A stretch of DNA of 8,337 bases from Caldifarciminota bacterium (GTDB taxonomy: Bacteria > Hydrothermota > UBA3072 > B12-G15), in the NCBI GenBank assembly GCA_021163525.1, contig JAGGTX010000054.1:1-8337 (forward strand), read 5' to 3'. Below the pieces are notes generated by a model. It did no database searches and was not told where the DNA came from. It saw only the letters and a list, made by a program, of their open reading frames with translations. Position numbers and translations under genes: made by a program. Shown piece by piece: positions 1 to 4,864 of this stretch; positions within the stretch are counted from its first letter, which is position 1, and every line of letters begins with the position of its first letter.

Positions 1-266
1 ATCACCTGGACACCCTGGATTGTCATCTTCTGATAACCAATCATCTGGGCTGTAACATCATAGGTTCCAGGAGGAACATTCAGTATAATAAAGTAACCAT
101 CCAGGTCTGTGGCAGCACCCATTGTTGTTCCTTCAATAATAACATTAACACCCGGTAATCCCTGCCTGGTTGAGGCATCATAAACACGCCCCACAATCTT
201 ACCCGTGGTTCCCGCAAACATGGATAATGCCACAATAAACAATAGTGCAAGGAAAACCTTACGCAT
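1..266 (-). CDS. Secreted protein with N-terminal carboxypeptidase-regulatory-like domain (partial, 3' end outside window)
   Basis: The first 88 codons are present and the rest lies beyond the left edge. Residues 1-19 form a signal peptide: Arg-Lys near the start, a hydrophobic core (FLALLFIVALSMF), then small residues. Residues about 22-88 match the CarbopepD_reg_2 / TonB-receptor plug-preceding beta-sandwich: GKIVGRV (22-28), GLPGVNV (36-42), TDLDGYF (53-59) and PPGTYD (65-70). In the FCB group this domain commonly opens TonB-dependent receptors and other large cell-surface proteins, so export to the envelope is likely. What follows cannot be known from here; a TonB-dependent receptor or a surface/secretion-associated protein are the main options. 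The ATG at 266 is supported by a strong GAAGGGGGTG ribosome-binding site and a near-consensus promoter just upstream. It is the only start giving an intact signal peptide. Confidence 0.85.
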   Translation of the reverse strand, partial: MRKVFLALLFIVALSMFAGTTGKIVGRVYDASTRQGLPGVNVIIEGTTMGAATDLDGYFIILNVPPGTYDVTAQMIGYQKMTIQGVQV

Positions 267-309
267 ATAGCACCCCCTTCTTTGGTTTTTTCAACATAAA
301 CATACTAAA

Positions 310-338
310 AGTATAAACAAAAGTATTTCTTTTGTCAA
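310..338 (-). promoter_or_regulatory. Sigma-70-type promoter for the secreted-protein gene
   Basis: On the minus strand TTGACA (338-333) is followed by a 17-nt spacer and TATACT (315-310), one base away from the consensus -10. Transcription would begin near 303, giving a leader of about 37 nt with a strong Shine-Dalgarno. The spacer and -10 hold repeats: ATACTTTT twice in direct orientation 12 nt apart (326-319 and 314-307), the inverted pair ATACT/AGTAT (302-314) and CAAAAG/CTTTTG (318-334). These could be an operator, but A/T richness alone can produce such matches. Confidence 0.8.
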
Positions 339-350
339 GCACTTTCATCA

Positions 351-1688
351 TCAATCTGGTTTGGGTATCAACCCTTTGTCCATCAATAACTTGAGCGATT
401 CTCTTGCCTCTTTAATCTTCTTTTCGGCCATTGATTTCAGGTCATTATAGGTGTATCCATCTATTCTGGCAACACCCTGCTTTATGGCCGTTTCACCAAC
501 AGCAGCCGCCTCTCTTGGGAACACCTCCCACTCTTCCATATTCGGGATAATATAATCCTCTTTCAAACCATTATCCCTTGCTATCTTCGCAAGTTCCTCT
601 GCGGCAGCAATGCACATCTCATCGGTGATTGTCTTTGCCATCACATCAAGGGCTCCCCTGAAGATACCAGGGAATCCGAGAGAATTGTTTATCTGATTGG
701 GAAAATCGGACCTGCCCGTAGCAACAATAGCTGCACCCGCTTCCTTTGCCTCCCAGGGCCATATCTCCGGAACAGGATTTGCACATGCAAACACAATGGG
801 GTCCTTCGCCATATCTTTTATCCATTCAGGATTTATCACACCTGGTCTTGAAGCGCCAACTATTACATCCGCGCCAACCATTGCCTCCCTGATACCACCC
901 TTTCTGTTTTCTTTGTTTGTCATCTGTGTAATCTCCCACTTCTGAGGATACCTTTCTGCAAGGTCTTCCCTGTCCCTGTGAAGTATACCCTTTGAATCCA
1001 CAACAATCATGGATTCAGGATTGAAACCTGCCTTTATCAGGACGTGGGCTGTTCTTATGTTTGCAGCGCCAGCACCAAGTAGAACAATACGCACATCCTC
1101 CTTTTTCTTCCCAACATACTCAATTGCATTGAGAAGACCCGCAAGGATAACGGTTGCTGTTCCCTGCTGGTCGTCATGCCATACAGGGATGGGCATCTCT
1201 TCCCGAAGGGTATTCAGAATTGTGAAACATTTGGGCTGAGCAATATCCTCAAGATTGATACCACCAAAGGATGGTTCTATCCACTTAACTGCCTGGATGA
1301 TTTCTTCTGTGGTCTTTGTTCCAATCACAACCGGAAAGGCATCCACACCACCAAGATACTTAAAAATCAAAGCCTTCCCCTCCATCACAGGGAGCGCCCC
1401 GTATGGACCAATGTCACCAAGCCCGAGCACCCTTGTTCCATCAGATACAATAGCCACCATATTACCTTTATTTGTATACTCCCAGACCTTCTCAGGGTCC
1501 TTCTCTATCTCTCTGCAAGGTGCAGCAACCCCTGGTGTGTACCAGACTGCAAAATCATCAAGGGTTCTCACCACACACTTTGGCATCACCTGAATCTTGC
1601 CCCTGTAAAATGGATGGAGTTTGAGTGCATCCTGCCCTGGTTTTTCTGCCCTTCTCAAAAGTTCTTCAACATCCTTCACCTCACCCAT
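351..1688 (-). CDS. NAD(P)-dependent malic enzyme (oxaloacetate-decarboxylating)
   Basis: This cytoplasmic enzyme oxidatively decarboxylates malate to pyruvate and CO2 and yields NADH or NADPH. It is 445 aa, as expected for the short bacterial malic enzymes. The N-terminal malic domain shows YTPGV (50-54, catalytic Tyr50), SDGTRVLGLGD (82-92), EGKALIFK with the likely catalytic Lys105, the metal-binding NLEDI (Glu147, Asp148) and HDDQQGTA (171-178). The C-terminal NAD-binding domain has the dinucleotide loop GAGAAN (205-210), ANPVPE (303-308), and SDFPNQINNSLGFPGIF (327-343). A charged helical tail follows from about 415. I cannot decide NAD versus NADP preference. The ATG at 1688 overlaps the pilT stop by 8 bp and has AGGGGG 6 nt upstream, so it is probably translationally coupled. 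Physical linkage with pilus motors is unusual, and a functional link is not evident. It is the last gene of its unit. Confidence 0.95.
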   Translation of the reverse strand: MGEVKDVEELLRRAEKPGQDALKLHPFYRGKIQVMPKCVVRTLDDFAVWYTPGVAAPCREIEKDPEKVWEYTNKGNMVAIVSDGTRVLGLGDIGPYGALPVMEGKALIFKYLGGVDAFPVVIGTKTTEEIIQAVKWIEPSFGGINLEDIAQPKCFTILNTLREEMPIPVWHDDQQGTATVILAGLLNAIEYVGKKKEDVRIVLLGAGAANIRTAHVLIKAGFNPESMIVVDSKGILHRDREDLAERYPQKWEITQMTNKENRKGGIREAMVGADVIVGASRPGVINPEWIKDMAKDPIVFACANPVPEIWPWEAKEAGAAIVATGRSDFPNQINNSLGFPGIFRGALDVMAKTITDEMCIAAAEELAKIARDNGLKEDYIIPNMEEWEVFPREAAAVGETAIKQGVARIDGYTYNDLKSMAEKKIKEARESLKLLMDKGLIPKPD

Positions 1689-2772
1689 GTCCTACCCCCT
1701 GTTTGTATTTTCCATGTAATTCAGCAAACTCATCTGGGTTTGGAGAGGCATTCTTTGCCTCATGATACGAGACAAGCCCCTTCCTCACAAGTTCCACAAG
1801 TGACATGTTCAGGGTCTTCATCCCCTCTTTTGTCCTTGTTTGCATGATTGAGCCCAACTGGTGTGTTTTTGCCTCTCTTATCAATTTTCTTACCGCGGCT
1901 ATGGAAACCATGATCTCAAATGCTGCAATCTGTCCCTTTCCGTCCTTCCTCTTCAGGAGAACCTGCGAAATAATACCAACAAGGTTTGCACTCAACTGGA
2001 GTCTAATCTGTCTCTGCTGGAATGGAGGATAGACATCAATTATCCTGTCAATGGTCTCAATGGAATTATTTGTATGCAGGGTTGAAAGAACAAGATGGCC
2101 AGTCTCAGCAGCAGTTATTGCAAGTGATATGGTCTCAAGGTCCCTCATCTCACCAACAACAATCACATCAGGGTCCTGCCTCAATGAGTACTTGAGTGCA
2201 TTTGCAAATGAACGGGTATCCCTTCCAACCTCCCTCTGGTCAATGATTGCCTTTTCATCCTTATAAATAAACTCAACAGGGTCTTCCACCGTGATGATAT
2301 GGCATGCATCCCTCTTATTCCTGTAATCAATCATTGCAGCAATGGTGGTGGACTTACCACAACCAGAAGGGCCTGTTACCAGAATCAAACCCCTTGGTCT
2401 CATTGCAAACTCTTTCAAAATTGGAGGAAAATTGAATCTCCTATCATCCAGTCTGGGTATCTCGTGGGGAATCCTTCTGAATACCAGACCGATCGTTTTT
2501 CTCTGCCTTAGTAGATTCACCCTGAACCTTGAAAGATTGGGGACATTGACAGCAACATCCATCTCATTTGAAGAAATGAATTTCTTGAACTGTTCCTCTG
2601 TTAAAACACTCTTCGCTACATTGAGGGTATCCTCTGCCTCAATCACAGGTTTATCACCGAGTTTTACAAGGTCCCCATAGATTCTCATCACAGGTGGTGA
2701 ACCCACCTTGAGTATGAGGTCAGAGGCATTCCTGTTCGCCATCATCTTTAAAAGTTCACTTATATTAACCAT
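1681..2772 (-). CDS. pilT: PilT-type twitching motility ATPase, second copy
   Basis: A hexameric secretion-superfamily ATPase (GspE/PilT family) that normally depolymerises type IV pili at the inner-membrane base. Using the ATG at 2772 it is 363 aa, typical for PilT. Visible motifs are the N-terminal PAS-like region ending in RFRVN (82-86), Walker A GPSGCGKST (134-142, Lys140), Asp box TVEDPVEF (161-168), Walker B VIVVGEMRD (203-211, Glu208) and His box TLHTN (231-235). AAVRKLIRE (292-300) corresponds to the AIRNLIRE motif needed for PilT retraction, which argues against a PilU. A GTG at 2775 would add one residue, but GAGG lies 5 nt before the ATG and only 2 nt before the GTG. The stop of the upstream paralogue and this start share one base (TGATG), so the two are coupled. 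Divergence from the upstream copy points to an old duplication with specialised roles; a PilU-like accessory role is still possible. Confidence 0.93.
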   Translation of the reverse strand: MVNISELLKMMANRNASDLILKVGSPPVMRIYGDLVKLGDKPVIEAEDTLNVAKSVLTEEQFKKFISSNEMDVAVNVPNLSRFRVNLLRQRKTIGLVFRRIPHEIPRLDDRRFNFPPILKEFAMRPRGLILVTGPSGCGKSTTIAAMIDYRNKRDACHIITVEDPVEFIYKDEKAIIDQREVGRDTRSFANALKYSLRQDPDVIVVGEMRDLETISLAITAAETGHLVLSTLHTNNSIETIDRIIDVYPPFQQRQIRLQLSANLVGIISQVLLKRKDGKGQIAAFEIMVSIAAVRKLIREAKTHQLGSIMQTRTKEGMKTLNMSLVELVRKGLVSYHEAKNASPNPDEFAELHGKYKQGVGHG

Positions 2773-3836
2773 CACATCCTCGCAATGGATGCCTCAAATT
2801 CAGAAGGATTGGATGCCTTGGAAAGTGCATCCTCATAGTTTACAAGCCCTCTTAAATACAGCTCTTTCAATGACTGGTCAAGGAGTCTCATACCGTGTCT
2901 TCCACCGGACTGGATGAGATTGTATATCTGGTCAACCTTTCCTTCCCTTATTGCATTCTTAACAGCAGGTGTCCCGATCAGTATCTCAAATGCTGCTATC
3001 CTCCCCTTTCCAGTGGCAAGGGGAAGGAGTGTCTGGGATATAACCGCCTTGATTGTGTTTGAAAGCTGGAGCCTCACCTGATGCTGCTGTTCAGGAGGGA
3101 AAACATCAACAATTCTGTCAACGGTCTGTGCAGCATCTGTTGTATGGAGTGTTGCAAGGACAAGTGCACCCATCTCTGCTGCTGTGAGTGCACGGGATAT
3201 GGTCTCAAGGTCCCTCATCTCCCCAACCATAATCACATCAGGCGATTGTCTCACAACCCTCTTCAATGCCTCAGAAAAGGAAAATGTATCAACCCCAATC
3301 TCCCTCTGCTCTATCACACACATCTTATCCTCAAAAACAAATTCAACAGGGTCTTCAATTGTAATAATGTGTCTCTTGACCCTGTTGTTCATCTCCTCAA
3401 TCATAGCGGCAAGTGTTGTTGATTTACCACTGCCTGTTGGACCTGTAACAAGGACAAAACCCCTGTTGTACATTGCAATATCTTTCAGTTGTGGAGGCAA
3501 TCCCCATTCATCAATGGTCTTAATCCTTATAGGTATCTGCCTTATTGCCGCACCTATGTAGCCCTTCTGTAGGAATACATTTATTCTGAAACGGGACATA
3601 CCCGGTATCTCATAAGAAAGGTCAAGTTCCAGGTCCTTCTTGAAACGTTCAGCCTGTTTCTCTGTCATAAGGCTGAACACTGTCTCCTTCATGAACTCTG
3701 GGGTTATAACATCATACTCAGTGGCGCGCACAAGCCTCCCATCTATACGGAAAATAGGGGGCTCCTCCACTTTCAGGTGAAGGTCTGACCCCCCTCTTTT
3801 AACCAGTTCTTTTAAAAGGTTTTCAAATTCATCCAT
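2772..3836 (-). CDS. pilT: PilT-type twitching motility ATPase, first copy
   Basis: A 354-aa PilT-family retraction ATPase, expected to form hexamers at the cytoplasmic face of the type IV pilus machine. Motifs in order: SDLHLKV near residues 17-23, RFRIN (82-86), Walker A GPTGSGKST (132-140, Lys138), Asp box TIEDPVEF (159-166), Walker B VIMVGEMRD (201-209, Glu206), His box TLHT (229-232) and AVKNAIRE (291-298), the AIRNLIRE equivalent. Its C-terminal part (GKVDQIYNLIQSGG) resembles classical PilT more than the downstream copy does. The ATG at 3836 has AAAGGA about 7 nt upstream. That ribosome-binding site lies in the 14-nt gap after the tRNA-Arg CCA end, so the mRNA is probably released by tRNA 3' processing or read through from the HU promoter. 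No pilB, pilC or pilin gene is in the window. Confidence 0.95.
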   Translation of the reverse strand: MDEFENLLKELVKRGGSDLHLKVEEPPIFRIDGRLVRATEYDVITPEFMKETVFSLMTEKQAERFKKDLELDLSYEIPGMSRFRINVFLQKGYIGAAIRQIPIRIKTIDEWGLPPQLKDIAMYNRGFVLVTGPTGSGKSTTLAAMIEEMNNRVKRHIITIEDPVEFVFEDKMCVIEQREIGVDTFSFSEALKRVVRQSPDVIMVGEMRDLETISRALTAAEMGALVLATLHTTDAAQTVDRIVDVFPPEQQHQVRLQLSNTIKAVISQTLLPLATGKGRIAAFEILIGTPAVKNAIREGKVDQIYNLIQSGGRHGMRLLDQSLKELYLRGLVNYEDALSKASNPSEFEASIARM

Positions 3837-3850
3837 ATATTATCCTTTTC

Positions 3851-3927
3851 TGGTGCACCCGAAAGGACTCGAACCTTCAACCTTCCCGTCCGGAGCGGGA
3901 TGCTCTATCCGGTTGAGCTACGGGTGC
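3851..3927 (-). tRNA. tRNA-Arg (anticodon CCG)
   Basis: The minus strand folds into a complete 77-nt cloverleaf. The acceptor stem is GCACCCG/CGGGTGC with discriminator A and an encoded CCA (3853-3851). The D stem is GCTC/GAGC. The anticodon stem is TCCCG/CGGGA around loop CTCCGGA, placing anticodon CCG at 3893-3891. The T stem is GAAGG/CCTTT (one G-U) with loop TTCGAGT. CCG reads the Arg codon CGG. The first base, G1 at 3927, is also the last base of the preceding gene's TAG stop codon. The gene lies between two tightly spaced protein genes with no separate promoter that I can see, so it is probably excised from a longer transcript. Confidence 0.97.
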
Positions 3928-4016
3928 TACTTCTTTTTGTGTCTGTTTTTCTTTCTTCTCTTTTTTAACTTATGTGTCCTTATCTTCTGCAATTTTCTCT
4001 TTCTGCCGCAGGGCAA
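3927..4016 (-). CDS. 29-aa COX24/AURKAIP1-like basic small protein
   Basis: A tiny gene of 29 codons plus TAG. It encodes an extremely basic peptide: PCGRKRK at the start, KIRTHKLKKRRKK in the middle and NRHKKK at the end, with about 18 Lys/Arg of 29. Length and pattern (P-x-G-K/R-K-R-K, then THK-x-KKR, then NRHKKK) match from memory the Bacteroidota small proteins annotated as AURKAIP1/COX24 domain-containing. That family includes mitoribosomal mS38 and mycobacterial bS22. A role as a small-subunit ribosomal protein is therefore the best inference. The start is TTG at 4016, with a perfect AGGAGG 4 nt upstream overlapping the HU stop codon; no ATG or GTG is available. It starts 8 bp after the HU-family gene. 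Its stop codon TAG ends on base 1 of tRNA-Arg. Confidence 0.85.
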   Translation of the reverse strand: MPCGRKRKLQKIRTHKLKKRRKKNRHKKK

Positions 4017-4020
4017 GTTA

Positions 4021-4026
4021 CCTCCT
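4021..4026 (-). promoter_or_regulatory. Shine-Dalgarno deciding the TTG start of the COX24-like gene
   Basis: AGGAGG on the minus strand, 4 nt before TTG at 4016. It overlaps the TAG stop of the HU-family gene, so ribosomes finishing that gene can reinitiate here. This fixes the reading frame of a gene that has no ATG or GTG. Confidence 0.8.
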
Positions 4027-4321
4027 ATTGGACCTTTATTCTCCTTTCAATCTCCTTCCTGAAATCCCTTGATGGCTTGAATGTGGGTTGATACCTGTCC
4101 GGGATTCTCACCTCAACCTTGTTCCTGGGATTCCTGCCAATCTTTCCTTTTCTGAATCTGTTCACAAAAACTCCAAATCCACGAATCTCCACCCTGTCGT
4201 TGTTCCTCAGAGTTTCCTTAATCTCCTCAAGAAACTCCTCAATGAGAATCTTCACCTGATTCCTCGGCAGCCCTGTCTTCTCCGAGAGCCTCTCAACAAA
4301 ATAGGCCTTGGTTCTGGTCAT
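4025..4321 (-). CDS. HU/IHF-family DNA-bending protein
   Basis: A 98-aa nucleoid-associated protein expected to act as a dimer, bending DNA by inserting a proline at the tip of each beta arm. The alpha-helical N-terminal dimerisation part is residues 1-40 (TKAYFVERLSEKTGLP). It is followed by the family signature VEIRGFGVF (44-52) and the arm motif GRNPR (62-66) with intercalating Pro65. The last segment, FKPSRDFRKEI, is the conserved C-terminal helix. The arm sequence and length are closer to IHF than to 90-aa HU, but I cannot assign alpha or beta type or sequence specificity. The ATG at 4321 follows a strong AAGGAGG. It is the first gene of a unit containing the COX24-like gene, tRNA-Arg, the pilT pair and malic enzyme. 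Confidence 0.95.
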   Translation of the reverse strand: MTRTKAYFVERLSEKTGLPRNQVKILIEEFLEEIKETLRNNDRVEIRGFGVFVNRFRKGKIGRNPRNKVEVRIPDRYQPTFKPSRDFRKEIERRIKVQ

Positions 4322-4337
4322 CTCTCCTCCTTTAATT

Positions 4338-4366
4338 TAATTAAATTTACAGCGCCTTTTTGTCAA
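4338..4366 (-). promoter_or_regulatory. Putative sigma-70 promoter of the HU-family gene
   Basis: A perfect TTGACA (4366-4361) sits just after the LptE-like stop. Seventeen nt further is TAATTA (4343-4338), a modest -10. That hexamer is the centre of a perfect 14-bp palindrome, AATTTAATTAAATT (4334-4347). Registers shifted by a base are equally possible in this A/T-rich tract. The palindrome could be an operator or a nucleoid-protein site, which would allow autoregulation, but that is inference. Confidence 0.6.
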
Positions 4367-4369
4367 GTG

Positions 4370-4864
4370 TCACCACTGCTCTAACACAAGCCTTATTATC
4401 TCCGTCGCAAGTTTCTTTGAGACCTCTCTTATTCCCTCTGTCTCGTCTTTATCTCCTGTTAAGGTTATAACCGATTGTAATCTTCTGTCAAGAACCTTTG
4501 TTGTATCGGATGATTTTTTTAAAAGCACATGTGCAGACAGGGTGTATCTGTACTCCTTCACCTCTCCCGTTGTATCAAAAGAGGATGGCTCCCTTTTATA
4601 ATCGTTTGCCACTATCTTCAAAATGTAATCACCTCTGTCCGAAGGTCTGAGCCTTCCGTCCTCATTAAAGGCATCAATGATTGCAGAGGTTATGAGCCCC
4701 TCAATCCCATATGCATCACTTTCATTCTCCACAGGTGGAATTTCTACACTGCCTTTTATACCACCACCTGTGAATGATATAACGCAGGAACTGATGCTAA
4801 ATAGAAAGCTCAGACCTATAATCCTGAATCCTGTATTTTTCAACAAGTTCAGAATACAATTCAT
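4370..4864 (-). CDS. lptE: LptE-like outer-membrane lipoprotein
   Basis: A 164-aa predicted lipoprotein. Residues about 1-26 are a signal peptide with hydrophobic core FRIIGLSFLFSISS and lipobox ISSC, so Cys27 would be lipidated. After the Cys comes SFTGGGIKGSVEIPPVENES, strongly resembling the mature start of FCB-type LptE proteins. The rest has the alternating strand/helix pattern of that fold, including DYILKIVANDY and a closing helix KKLATEIIRLVLEQW. LptE plugs the LptD barrel and helps insert lipopolysaccharide into the outer membrane; lptD is not in the window. The ATG at 4864 lies 68 bp inside the upstream chaperone gene and is supported by AGGAAG 6 nt before it. A TTG at 4843 would give a neater 20-residue signal peptide but lacks a ribosome-binding site. 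A different small envelope lipoprotein is the alternative reading. Confidence 0.78.
   Translation of the reverse strand: MNCILNLLKNTGFRIIGLSFLFSISSCVISFTGGGIKGSVEIPPVENESDAYGIEGLITSAIIDAFNEDGRLRPSDRGDYILKIVANDYKREPSSFDTTGEVKEYRYTLSAHVLLKKSSDTTKVLDRRLQSVITLTGDKDETEGIREVSKKLATEIIRLVLEQW

Noticed and set aside
318..334. CAAAAG/CTTTTG hairpin as terminator of the malic enzyme unit
   Set aside because: Six A/T-rich base pairs inside a promoter spacer are too weak for an intrinsic terminator. The position fits promoter structure better.
697..3561. Many plus-strand open frames of 60-223 codons between 697 and 3561
   Set aside because: They lie opposite the malic enzyme and pilT genes, have no family-like motifs or ribosome-binding sites, and are out-of-frame shadows of strongly supported minus-strand genes.
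3853..4062. Plus-strand open frame across the tRNA and COX24-like gene
   Set aside because: It is antisense to a complete tRNA cloverleaf. Its hydrophobic-looking product simply comes from the complement of Lys/Arg codons.
4365..4378. AGTG-GTGA-CACT hairpin as terminator after the LptE-like gene
   Set aside because: The stem is only 4 bp, overlaps the stop codon and is not followed by a T tract on the minus strand.
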